Shown here one piece after another: positions 1-10,779 of a stretch of DNA of 64,000 nucleotides. Every line of letters starts with the position of its first letter. Within the stretch, counting starts at the first letter, position 1. Where the stretch lies: the NCBI GenBank assembly GCA_002633005.1, contig NMRA01000025.1:1250878-1314877 (forward strand). Reading direction: 5' to 3'. The notes under the pieces are model-generated. The model worked only from the letters and a program-made list of their open reading frames with translations, had not been told where the DNA came from and did no database searches. The position numbers and the translations under genes are program-made. The stretch comes from Phoronis australis. Its lineage: Eukaryota > Phoronida > Phoronidae.

Positions 1-15
1 CAAGATTAAGCGGAC

Positions 16-354
16 GTGAGTGTTGCGTGAACTTGGAATTGAATATTCTTGTAGGCAAAATGGTGACATTTTTGTTCGGTGAAATTTTTTTTTTTGTAAT
101 TATTCGCCTCGCGATCAACCATTTTCTCCTTCACCGTAACTCGTGTCGCTCAACTGGAGGAATATGTGAATGGTTATATCATTATTGTTTGGTGAAATTG
201 ATTGCCCATAGTCGAAAAGGTTGCTTAAAATTGACATTAGTTTATTCAAATGTAACTTGATTTAGTGCAGTGCAAATTTTTATGAACATGAACGTGATTA
301 TTTGAGTGAACTTGTCAAGTTGCGTCACGTATTCCAAGTTCACGCAACACTCAC
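16..354. repeat. Inverted-repeat (MITE-like) element
   Basis: Near-perfect 23-24 bp arms face each other at 16-39 and 331-354; the core reads GTGAGTGTTGCGTGAACTTG on the left and its complement on the right. The inner right half (about 255-345) is also found, diverged, at about 30430-30515, so this is a dispersed family. No transposase is encoded. The class is unknown. Confidence 0.6.
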
Positions 355-428
355 TTCCGTAGAAATGTCGTTGGCGAAGTATTGAAGCTAGTATCAGATC
401 ACAGGAACATATTGCTCAATATGTAGTC

Positions 429-881
429 ATGTCAACAATTCTAGACGATTGCTTATATTACAAGCATACGTTCGACTCTCTTCGAGACCTGCTGACAAGT
501 GCACCCATACTGAGACTACCTGATTTCAGTAAACCCTTTATCGTTCAGACTGATGCGTCAGATATTGGTATAGGGTGTATGTTGTTGCAGGACTATGATG
601 ATGGCAGGTTCCTAGTGGCATGTGCTAGTAACTTACGGAAATTGTTGCCTCGGGAACGGAACTACTCAGTCATTGAGAGAAAATGTCTGACTACTGTCTT
701 TCCCATTAGAAAATTTGAAAAATACTGTTATCGTAAAGAATTCGTCATTCATACTGAACATGAACCTCAGTCTTCAACATTCCAAAGAGTAAGTTTAGGC
801 AATGGACGCATCATGACGTGGGCCTTGTTTTTGCAAAACTATCGATTTAAGTTTGAAGCCACTAAACAAAACAACATTTAG
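429..881 (+). mobile_element. Ty3/gypsy-type retrotransposon fragment (RNase H region)
   Basis: An open stretch of 150 codons matches the RNase H-like domain that follows reverse transcriptase in Ty3/gypsy polyproteins. The visible landmarks are the entry segment APILRLPDFSKPF, the catalytic-type QTDASDIGIG, and the later segments RNYSVIERKCLTTVF and HTEHEPQS. No reverse transcriptase fingers, integrase or LTR is recognisable next to it, so this is an isolated remnant. It lies directly after the 16-354 inverted-repeat element. Insertion of one into the other, or a shared origin, cannot be told from the sequence. Confidence 0.8.
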
Positions 882-956
882 ACGTGTTGCCAAGTTTTGT
901 ACATGTAGAGGCACTGAGAAAAATGTTTTTACGATTGACCTACATGTAAGTCTGGG

Positions 957-2117
957 TAGAGTTCAGTAGCTGTCTCGCAGCTGCAGAGATCTAGCCAAAA
1001 TCAGGTGTTCTCCTTTATAATACATTGCAACATCTCACGTAACCTCTAGTCCGGGAGCGAGGGTGTTTTTGGAATTTAAAGGTCTCAGACTGCAGAGCAC
1101 ACACTACACAAAATATTTTCTTACTTCGTACTCAAAAAAGAGAATCTACAAATTCATCGTGCTACAGCCTTCAAACAGATTTCATTTGATTCATTGACAA
1201 CAGAAACATGGGTGTAAATATTTATAACTAACCTCTGGTGTCTGATGCAGCAGTTATAAGCACAAGTAGAATATTGAATATAGCTACTGTAATTTGTGTA
1301 AGTTATCAATTACACAATGATGACCATCAAAACAGGAGATATCAGTACTCGAAAATAATCTACATGTAATGCCCGTAAGGAAATTATTAGCAGAAACAGT
1401 ATTTGAAATACTGATGCAAATTCACCATGCAACAACTTGCAAACTGATTTCATTAATTGACCACAGAAACATTGGTGCAGACGTTAAAATAGTTAACATG
1501 GGTGCAGACGTTAAAATAGTTAACATGGGGTGCAGACGTTAAAATAGTTAACATGGGTGCAGACGTTAAAATAGCTAACATGGGTGCAGACGTTAAAATA
1601 GTTAACATGGGTGCAGACGTTAAAATAGTTAACATGGGTGCAGACGTTAAAATAGTTAACATGGGGTGCAGACGTTAAATTATTTAACATGGGGTGCTTG
1701 GTACATATACTTCAGCTATAACCAACAGTAGAATTTTGAATAATGGTGGCCTTAATTTGCATATATTGTGCAAATTCACTTTGCATTCACCAGCTATTGA
1801 GGTCCATTAAATTCACTGACCATGAAAGCATGGGTGAAAACATTAAAGTAACCTGTCTGCAGTGCTTGGTACAGGGTGTTATAAGCAAAAATATAATTTT
1901 GAATAATGGTGGCCTTAATTTGCATACTTAAAACAGCTCAAGGGTTGCAAACGGTCACCCCCTAAATAATGATTACCTATGCCTAGGTTACATGAAACAG
2001 CAAAGAAAAAGTTTATCCAGCAGATCCAGGTTAAGCAAAAAACAGCATTTGGCTCCTGGACTAGTCGCGAAGTCTTGTTTTAGCGGGGTCCTAGCGAGGT
2101 CTCAGCGTTTACTGAAC
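957..2117. repeat. Repeat-rich tract with diverged ~200-bp units and MITE ends
   Basis: The region contains several diverged copies of a module with the order 'CACAGAAACATGGGTG', a short spacer, 'GGTGCTTGGTAC', 'AGAATTTTGAATAATGG' and 'GGCCTTAATTTGCATA' (about 1195-1290, 1440-1500, 1690-1770, 1800-1930). Near 957 and 2105 are ends of the GTTCAGTA/TACTGAAC family described at 20111 and 28498. No coding gene is supported. Confidence 0.5.
1473..1697. repeat. 27/28-bp minisatellite, about 8 copies
   Basis: The unit is ATGGGTGCAGACGTTAAAAT followed by AGTTAAC, repeated about eight times with very few substitutions. Some units carry one extra G (28 bp). Because most units are 27 bp, the minus strand shows a nine-residue peptide repeat; this is a by-product of the repeat length and not a gene. 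Confidence 0.9.
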
Positions 2118-2119
2118 TT

Positions 2120-5100
2120 TATCCTGTTGTCTCCATTTAATCTGCCTATTTACTGTAATAAGCACCAAGATTATGATTTATATGCGTGTCTTCACCGCAG
2201 GAAGTCAAACTAAATTTTTCATCAAGCAGTCATTCGACTGGGTTGTTATGTTTTGGATTTTCTAATAACAAGCATTCGTCCAAAATTGCTCGACCCATTT
2301 CTTCAAATGACAATCGGGAAGCGGCAGCCGACCAAAAGGTTCACTTAATTGCAGTACCACCAGCATTGGGTTCTATTGCAATGGCTTGCTATTTAATAAA
2401 GCGTTTAATGTAATATGTAATAGAATAACTAGGTAAAGTAATGATTTGGTGGAGTGGCCATTGAGAAAGTGTTTGTCCTTGTCCCATTGTTAGAGCGGAT
2501 AGACAGCTGTATAGTTGGCTTCTGGCTAAGGTTGTAAAATCTTGATTGCTGTTCATAAGGTTATTAAATTGGCTACAGAAACGTTTGTGCGATTCCCTTA
2601 GATTAATAATTGGGCAACGAAGCTAAACGCAAAACCGATCTTCGGGCCTTAATAACATGATGCCTCGGGTAAATTACCGAAAATATCCCGGGGAGCAAGA
2701 CAGATGTCATATAGATTTCAGTATCAATTTTATTTTGATCTAAGTCTTTATTACGAATTAGGTTGGGTACTGCTTCTCACATTAAACGAACGTTTTTAGC
2801 CTGGATTTACATTGTGCCGTACTCGTGTTGCTGTATGCTGCTGTAATGGAACCGAAAGGTCAAGGTCATGGAAATGGACTACGTCTACACACGGGCAATT
2901 TGTATGTAAACTAGTAATCACGAAAGGAGGCTGGTGCCCAAGCTGACATGTGAAATGAATTGTACGCTCATGCTGATAAGGAATTGATGAGCCCCTTTAC
3001 TTTTCTCTATGGCTGGCCGAAATGAGAGATCCAATTTACTTTCAATTACTGTAATATTAGAACCCAGTAGCAAAATCGTGCAAACCAGTTACAGTTTAAT
3101 GTTCGACAATATGGATGACATTTCCTGCAAAGTCGGCATGGAATTCTTGATACAAATATTAAAGAATCTCAAAATCATTACATGCTGACTGTCACTTATC
3201 TATCAGCCGTTGTCACCGTTTGTTAGGGTTTCTCTTGCTGAAGCGAGACAGCGCGAAAGGTCAAACATAAGAATTCACAAAACCGGCGATAAACCATTTT
3301 TGTTTCTACAAATAGATGCCCTTTTCCCATTTGAAATTGGTCACAGCAACTCACCTAGAATTCTCTTCTAATGGCGACTGAAACTAACCAAACGTGGCAA
3401 GCAACTAAATGGGCATGAGAACTAAGTTAACACAATTACACTCGTACTGCATACATAGAAAGTTCAACTACTTTTGTGGACATAGTATGATTTATAACTC
3501 TATGAGCAAAGCATAATTCATACAAATACAGTAAATAACGCATGAGTTCCTAAGATGAGCTGGTCAGTGAATGTAATTCATTAAATAAATTTTATTTAAC
3601 CTAATTCTTCAGGTTCTTATTCAGCACAAAAATAATTTTCAAAAATGTCCTTTGCTCTTTTCCATATGCTGATTAGCTTGACACAGTTTATGGAAAGTTA
3701 CCCAAATGTTGTTCATTGTATCGAAGTTTTTCTGTGGGAACTGGAACAATTATATAGGTATGCCTATTTTTCTGCATCAAAAGCAAAAGTTTACTAGACA
3801 CAAAAAATAAGAAAATTGAAATTAAATAACAAGCTGTTGTTTACGTTTGCGTGAAAAATCCCCTCGTAAAATATTTCTACCCTGGTTGAGATGTTTTCCA
3901 TAATGCAGAAAAATCGAAAATTTGTAAATGCCAGAAAAAGTGCATGTCATCTTTCTCGTTTCTGTTGGCGGTCTTTGACTCGGGCACTCCCACCTGACGA
4001 AGAAGTATTTGCTTTTTGATTGTATATACTGTTCATGAGATGTGATGTTGTTTTTTCTACTGAAGAAAATGTTGAAGTTAATGAACACGTGTTCCATAGT
4101 CGCCAACATTCGAGAATGAAAAAACAAGACACATCGATTGAAAACCAAGGCAACTGGATACAAAGCTGGGCATCTGGGTCTATGGCAAAACGCAAGGGTG
4201 AAATATTCGCCGTAACACACAAAAATGTCTCGACAGCGTTTTTTGTCGAACGGGAAACGTTACACCCGACGATGTTTTTCTATTTGATTTTAATTGAACA
4301 GGCATTTGCAGGTGCCTCAATTTCTTATTAGTGGAACGGGAAAATAGGGCTATGTCGAATGGGAAATTACTGTAATATGTTATAATATGTCATTGTCGAC
4401 GTGTGTCAAAAAGCGGGACATCTTGATGGTGTGGCGGGATGGCGGGAAAATTCAAAATGCGGAACAATTGACAAGTGCATTGTACGCTGTCAGCAACACA
4501 TAGTATTGGATTGGATTTTTACAAGGTGTTTTTTTTTCATTTTTTAAATTTTATTTCACAGTGTAGGTAAATACTACATATAACATTCACTGCTCAGAAA
4601 TCGAATAAACAAAATAATATTTGGGCAACAGGTAAACATTGCACGAGTAAATTATTATAGTAATCGTTGGAAATAGTGATAATTGATGCAAACATCAACA
4701 CCAGTAGTTTTTCGTAAGTCACGTAAACACAGGAATAGGGCGTAAACTTCATTTAGTACTGCAGAATAAAGACTCAGAAACCAAAAGTCACTTTTTTGTA
4801 AAATACAGTAACTTGGTTTTAACACCCAAAAATTTCTTGTTGAAGAACTCCTAGCATGTAGTTTGATAGGGTGTCGAAAGTGATTCTAAGACTAGAGATG
4901 AAAATATATCAGAGGCCAGACTATTCTCTGTATCCGGCCAGGGCCACGGGTCAGTTTGTTGAATAATTCTACGGGGAAATCCCTGGTTGTCTAGAACAGT
5001 AGCTTAAGAGTCGTGCTTTGTGAAGAAAAATGTCTAAATGAAGTTGAAGCAATGGACTTGGGTTTTAACTCGGGCATCAACGAATTGACTCGCTGACAAC

Positions 5101-5280
5101 GTCGGTTATTTGTGACTTAACCCACAATAACATAAGGAATTTCGTTGTTTAATGGCACTGGTTAAATCTTATGATCTCAAGTTCTATATCTATGATAACA
5201 GAACATCAATTATTTTGATTTATTACCCTGCGACAACAATACATGCTTATCTAAACGAGCAATTAGGTGAGGTTATTATT
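2120..5280. other. No gene recognised
   Basis: AT-rich sequence with only short random open frames on both strands. I see no domain, splice-consistent exon chain, RNA gene or clear repeat array here. Confidence 0.4.
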
Positions 5281-5678
5281 TACAAAGTGTCCCAAAATAT
5301 GTATTTATATTTCAGTACAATGCCGGGAGTTTAAGTTTAGTTCCCGTGCAAAAGACTCTGCGCCAGGTGTACTGTAGGGTTACACCTTGTCACGTGAGCC
5401 GTCACGTGAGCTGTCACGTGCATCTACTATATGCTCGAGGAGGGCAAAAAAACGAAAATTTACCGCGAAATGGTACTGATAACTCCAAAACGTCAAGGAA
5501 ATGCAAAAACAAATTATTTTCTCCCAAAGCTAATAAACAATGCTTTTAGTTTGGTCTGAAGGCTTTAAAATTCCTTTTTGATCATCTCTTCACGAATTCG
5601 AAGCATAAAGTTTGCTGGTGAAATAAACTACTCTGTTATTGACATCTGAAATGTAGGGACATTTTGGGACACACTGTA
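5281..5678. mobile_element. Mariner-like MITE
   Basis: The left end TACAAAGTGTCCCAAAATAT and the right end (read inward on the minus strand) TACAGTGTGTCCCAAAATGT form imperfect terminal inverted repeats about 400 bp apart. TACARRGTGTCCCAAAA is the style of end seen in mariner-type elements, which insert at TA. The interior has no transposase. It holds the triple CACGTG cluster. Confidence 0.55.
5389..5420. promoter_or_regulatory. Triple GTCACGTG E-box cluster
   Basis: GTCACGTG occurs at 5389, 5401 and 5413, exactly 12 bp apart. The motif resembles the E-box/CLEAR type bound by bHLH-ZIP factors of the MiT/USF class. It sits inside the MITE at 5281-5678 and about 650 bp upstream of the secreted-peptide gene on the same strand. 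A regulatory role is inference. Confidence 0.35.
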
Positions 5679-5972
5679 TATTTGACAACGTGTCGCTGTT
5701 AATTGAATGCTATTATAAATGGGAAGTAATTGTGCTCTTTAAATTCCTAAAATACACACCGTGAGAATTAAAGTCAAATCTAGCCTATTGGTGCTAACTG
5801 TTATTAAATATTGCTTCATTTGAAATTGTGAAATGTTATCAATGATTAATTACGGTGTGAATTTTCATATGATGAATGCTCATTTTGAAAATTCATGATA
5901 AATCAGTAAACAAAGGTGCCCTGCTATCCTTAAGCATCCGTAGAAAACACGTGATCGGTAACCGTTATTGGG

Positions 5973-5982
5973 GATAAAAATA
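5973..5982 (+). promoter_or_regulatory. Possible TATA-like element of the peptide gene
   Basis: GATAAAAATA lies about 90-100 bp before the start codon at 6074. That leaves room for a short 5' untranslated region starting near 6005. Confidence 0.35.
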
Positions 5983-6073
5983 GAGAACGTTGGAGATGCG
6001 TTCACTAGAGAGATAGGAGACACTACACGACAGATGTTCAGAGTCATATAGATATAGTTGCAGTTGTCTAGAT

Positions 6074-7550
6074 ATGGATTCCAAACTGTATACAGTGGTT
6101 GTTCTTGCTGCAGTCTTGTGTCTAATAGCTGCTGAAGGTAAGCCAACCTCACGTTGCAGAATAGTGGGTAGGACTACAACAAGTTTCTTCAGACCTTTCT
6201 CACTCTAGCAAATCTGAACGTCAAAAACAGCTAGGAATCGATGTGATTGATCAGTAAACAATTTAAAGTTGTCCTGTTTAGCTGGCAAAAAACGGAAAGC
6301 GAATTCGGTCTTTTATTTTTTATAAAATTGGTCTCATAACTAATTTCTGACACAAAGAAGAATATCGAAACCTTTAGCGACTCGTGAAAACCGTTCAGGT
6401 TTATTAAGATTGGCCAACCCTAAAATTGCAATTGGAAAACGGTGCACGTACGCATTGCTGGCAAAGGAGATGGAAACTTACCATAGTGAAGAATAATATG
6501 AGATCGATTATACGAGAGCAAGGTCAAAGGTCAGTTTAATCGAAGGAAAGATACGACGGTTTTTCTGTTACCCGAAACTCGATTTGCGTCTCGTGTTAAC
6601 TTTATACCAAAAAAGCTAGACCGACCGCCCATACCTTCTGTAAATCCAGCATTCATTTTCTTTGTTCTTTGCAGTAAACAAAAAGAACATTATTATTCCA
6701 CGTATTTGACGAACGTCGGTCATAAAAAAAATGTTTTCGCGCCGGTAACAAAGACGAATTTACTCAAGGAAGACAGGAGTTTTTAGTGGAGCATTATGGG
6801 CACAGAAAGTAATTTTCTTAGATCAGTCTGATCTCAGCATCTAAAACGGTACCCCCGCGTTTGCATACTGAAACTCTGATTGCTGATTTCAGTCATAGTC
6901 GATAAAAGTCTAAATACTTTACGCGCATTTAACAGAGAGAATTTGTGATTAGAATTCGGTCAATTTTATTTAGTTACATAAGAGGGACGTTTATCATTCA
7001 GACGCAAGTAACTCGTCTTTGTTTATTTCACACAGAAATAAATCTCGGGAAAAATGTAAAAAACATTTGGACTAACAAAACATCTGAACTCAAACTTTCA
7101 CCAGTCACATCATACAATTACTTCTGGAAAATCCTCAAAAATGACTCAAATGAGCGGTACTCCAGCCCGTATCTGAAAAAAGATTCGCATGAAGGGCAAT
7201 ATTTAAGGAATTCGATCCACGGTTGTGCCTTCAACTGCATTAATGTCTTTATGGTAACAGAACGATTTTTTCTTTTTGTTGGTAAATATTGGTTTGTTTT
7301 CTTTTCAGAATTCGCTGGGTGCTCTAACCTATGCAAGATATTCTGTGAAGACGATGCAGCTACGTTTAAGGAAAATGTCAACCCTGAAGAATCACAGTGC
7401 TCTTGTCGCGTTCGTGAACCACAGAGCGGCCCAGAGGAATTGGAGAAAAAGTGCGATGGCGAGTGCAATGCTGCTTGTAAAGCGTACGGATTTCCAATCG
7501 GCATGTTTTCCATGAGTGACAACTTGAAATGCTCCTGCGCACGGGGTTAA
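6074..7550 (+). CDS. Small secreted ten-cysteine peptide (two exons)
   Basis: Exon 1 (6074-6137) starts with ATG and encodes a signal peptide with hydrophobic core YTVVVLAAVLCLIAA. It ends in phase 1 at a GGTAAGC donor. Exon 2 (7309-7550) follows a TTTTCAG acceptor, joins in frame and ends at a stop. Total 101 residues. The mature part has ten cysteines in two similar halves: CxxxCxxxC followed about 20 residues later by CxC (CSNLCKIFC...CSC, then CDGECNAAC...KCSC). The second half, with its Gly-rich stretch before CxC, recalls the CS-alpha-beta defensin pattern but lacks one of its usual cysteines. A host-defence or signalling peptide is possible; the family is not identified. A polyadenylation signal AATAAA lies at 7615-7620. 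No neighbour clarifies its role. Confidence 0.75.
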
Positions 7551-7614
7551 AAGACAGTGCTTTTTAACCTTAACATGAGTCAATAAGAAACGGTATGATA
7601 TCCGTTGGTAACAA

Positions 7615-7620
7615 AATAAA
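7615..7620 (+). terminator. Polyadenylation signal of the peptide gene
   Basis: AATAAA occurs 65 bp after the stop codon of the secreted-peptide gene. Confidence 0.6.
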
Positions 7621-7991
7621 TGACGTAACTGCCACAAGACTACTGGTTTACAACTTGCTTTAGGAGAGTCAGTATTTCAGTCACAGCTGTAACCTTTCAA
7701 ACTGAATATTTTATTACTTGAAAAAATCATGTATACGTTGAAATTAGAAATGAATTCACTTTACCAAAAGGCACACACGGCACATTTATTCAAAGCATCC
7801 TGTTTCTTCATATACGTACATCATTCATGCTGTATTTCAGTAACGAATCATAGTTTACATTGTTTGAAAAATGTTTAGTGTTGATTTTTTGTTAGTATGG
7901 TATTTTATGATAGCGCGCCACATCAAATTTCACAAAGGTGCTATATTAAGTAAAGGGCAGTCCCAACTGTAGCTGTAACTAATTCAAAATA

Positions 7992-8238
7992 CATGTGCGC
8001 ACTCAGCTTTCAGTATGGCGGGCGCGAATTCCCGACGTTGTGGACCTTTTGGTAACAAAACAGCGGCCGATCAAAAAAAAAAACGGGAGCACCACTTTGA
8101 ATTGCGCGTTTGCACTTGTTTAGTGGACTTTTGTCTCATTTTCTCGGACTTTTTGTCTCTCAGAGGCGGACCATTTTGCCCACTTCGCCAAATGGGGGGC
8201 TCGGTCGAGCCCCCCGAGCCCTATTGGGTGCGCGCATG
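7992..8238. mobile_element. MITE, family with CATGCGCGCACCC ends (copy 1)
   Basis: The left end CATGTGCGCAC and the right end GGGTGCGCGCATG are inverted repeats. They are flanked by a direct repeat AAATA on both sides (7987-7991, 8239-8243), which looks like a 5-bp target duplication. Internal landmarks shared with copies 2 and 3 are GACTTTTTGTCTC, GAGGCGGACC and TTTGCCCACTTCGCC. No coding capacity. Confidence 0.75.
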
Positions 8239-8829
8239 AAATAGAAATTATTAAAAAATAAACTATCGGTATTATTCAGATAATCTAATCTCGCAATGCC
8301 AACAACATAACGCCATCTAGTGGAAGCTTGCGGTATAATCGTGATGTTGAAAAAAGTGCGCTTTTCAAGTCATGTTGCACATTCCTAGTTCTTCATATTT
8401 CATAGTAAACACGAAAGGCATCAAAATGATACAAAAAAGAAGCAAAAATTAACAGTGCCACTGTATGTGGAAGACAATACGTTACAATTTGAGGTGCTCA
8501 CAATCCGAAACAAAAACGTTTACTTACGCCAGCGTAAGCAAATCAATAAACATAAAATAAAGCAGTTAAAACACAAAATTGACATCGAACAAGAACAGTT
8601 TTCATAAGGATTTTTAGATCCCATAAAACGCATTAATTTAATTAAAAGTGGATTTTTAGTAACCATTGTAGCCTAAATTTTCCATTTGCCTGGTGCTTCT
8701 GTTTAAGCGGCTAGAACGGTAAAACTCAATTCTGTGACACCACAGTTTTGAAGATTCATAGTTGGCAAAGTCCAAAATTCAAATATTTCAATTTCAGCAA
8801 CCAAGCAAAACTGTGACGAACCCCTTTAA

Positions 8830-10142
8830 AGGCGAAGGCAACCTTTTTTCATGTCACTTTTCCAAAAATAAGGTCTGTTGATTATCCCAGACATATTTTT
8901 CACTTAATAACAGCTTTTCGTAATTTAATTAATTTCTCGTTCTCTACTCCGGAAGTGACGTTTTGGGAGGCAAGAATTTCGCGCTAATTTTTTTTTCATA
9001 CAGTCAGACTGTGAGAGCTGTCAAGTCAGTCATTTTTCTACCTCGGATGTGATAAGTTCGGTCGTCGTTTGCCTTTGTTTACGAGTCAGCCAACATGCCA
9101 CGCTGTTGCTGCGTACCAGGATGTACTCATTATCGTCTGTCACACGCGCTTTGGGTACCTTGCATCGCTTTCCAAAGGATGACACACTTCGCCGTACTTG
9201 GCCAGTTCGTTCGTGTGAAGAACGTAGTGCTACCCGTCCACGCAACGTACAAAGCAGTGGCAAGCATTTTCAGCCTTCAGATTACGACAGAGATGTGTAC
9301 GCTGAATTGATGAAGGTCCCTGCGAAACAACGCCTAAAGAAGGGTTCCATACCGTCACTGTTGATTCAAGGCAGTGCCCCGTCGCCACCCCCGAGAAGTG
9401 CGTTTTTGAAGCGAGAAGCCTCGCAAGCTGTGGCCACTATAAACAGTGACTGGAACAACTTCATCTACTGTCACCCATGCCTCCGAACTTACCCCATAGC
9501 GTGCAATTCCAGGAACTAGCAGTGATTCCCCGTGTGCTGTTGTCTCAGAGCCTGTAAGCAGCCCTGCAGCGATGTAGAGTAGTGGGAGTGAATACAGGCC
9601 CAGTTTGACACCCAATGAAAAGGACAGTTCGTCATCATCCAATGAACAGATCTGTGAGCCTAAGTTTGATAAGTTTATTGTGGACTTGTATTGGAGCTAT
9701 GTAGAAGGTGCCACGTGTGTGACGAGGGAGTCGCACGGCGGGATGTAAGCAGTTTGGGTGCTCAAGTCACCATCCACTGGGAGTGTGCCGCGGGACACTC
9801 GGGCAAGTGGGACAGTTCTTCCTCTGTACGTACTGAGACGATAATGTACATCTCGGTAGGCAGCAACAGCGTGGCATGTTGACTGACTCGTAAACAAAAG
9901 CAAACGACGACCGAACTTATCACTACCGAGGTAGAACAATGGCTGACTCGGTTGCTCTCTTAGTCAGACCGTATGAAAAGAAATTGGCGCGAAATTCTTG
10001 CCTCCCAAAACGTCACTTCCGGAGTAAACGACGAGTAATTAATTCAATTACGAAAAGCTGTAAATCAGTGAAAAATATGCCTAGGATAATCAACGAACCC
10101 TATTTTTGCTAAAAATGACATGATCAAAGGTTGCGTTCGCCT
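8830..10142. mobile_element. Foldback DNA transposon with decayed THAP domain
   Basis: About 290 bp at 8830-9130 recur inverted at about 9850-10142. The outer ends read AGGCGAAGGCAACCT and, inward from the right, AGGCGAACGCAACCT. Shared inner blocks are TCACTTCCGGAGT and GCAAACGACGACCGA. Between and partly inside the arms, the plus strand encodes a broken THAP zinc-finger domain. MPRCCCVPGC (from 9095) is in one frame. The continuation (LHRFPKDDTLRRTW, then HFQPSDYDRDV, then LKKGSIPSL) is in another, so there is a frameshift. The second zinc cysteine before HF is lost. THAP domains begin P-element- and Kolobok-type transposases; the rest of the enzyme is missing, so this copy is non-autonomous. 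No clear target duplication was found. Confidence 0.75.
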
Positions 10143-10779
10143 GTAATACAAACTTTAATATATGCTTTCCTTGTGATTTATTCTGATATGTTGAGATAGA
10201 ATTCACCGTTTCCATTGAAGATGTCACGCCACAAGTGGCTCACGAAGTCTTGCGTTTACGGAACAAACCCACGGTATCCCATGTGTTAGCAAGTCTACGC
10301 CACTGGTTAAGCTCTTCCGATATCCCGCTTCTGCTTGCATGGTCTTTCTTGATTTTCGCAAACTCGAGGCAAGCCTTGCAGAACGCACCCTGACTTCACT
10401 GAGAAATGTGAAACCAAGACTCCGGCAAACTAGTAGCGTAGTGGTCGCACAACATTTCTGGGATGATGCACCATCAAAGAACCATAAAAATGCTCGTGAA
10501 CTTGCCATGAATAGATTTTTTGCAGCTAGATTACAACTAATGTACACAAAGATGAACTTGTTTCGTCCGTTCTGCATTTATTTCTATCTTTACACGTGAT
10601 TATCTCTGTTTCGTCAGGCATACGTCATGTTCTTCATGCAAACACATTAAAAAAAAACTCCCTTCCACTGCATATGTGAATGAATTAAGCTATAAGGTAC
10701 ACCTAACTAGAGAGCAATGAACAGTTTTCGCAAACGGGTCTTTTTCAGTAAAGGCTGATTTAAAGGGGAAGCTCCCGGT
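10143..10779. other. Short gap between transposon and PITP copy; no gene recognised
   Basis: Both strands are open over part of 10224-10599, but I recognise no domain on either strand, and the overlap of the two suggests chance or a repeat remnant. Confidence 0.3.

Noticed and set aside
1453-1662. Minus-strand open frame with a nine-residue repeat
   Set aside because: Product of the 27-bp minisatellite, with no start context or neighbouring exons.
3822-4331. Overlapping open frames on both strands
   Set aside because: No domain, no splice partners and mutual overlap; chance frames.
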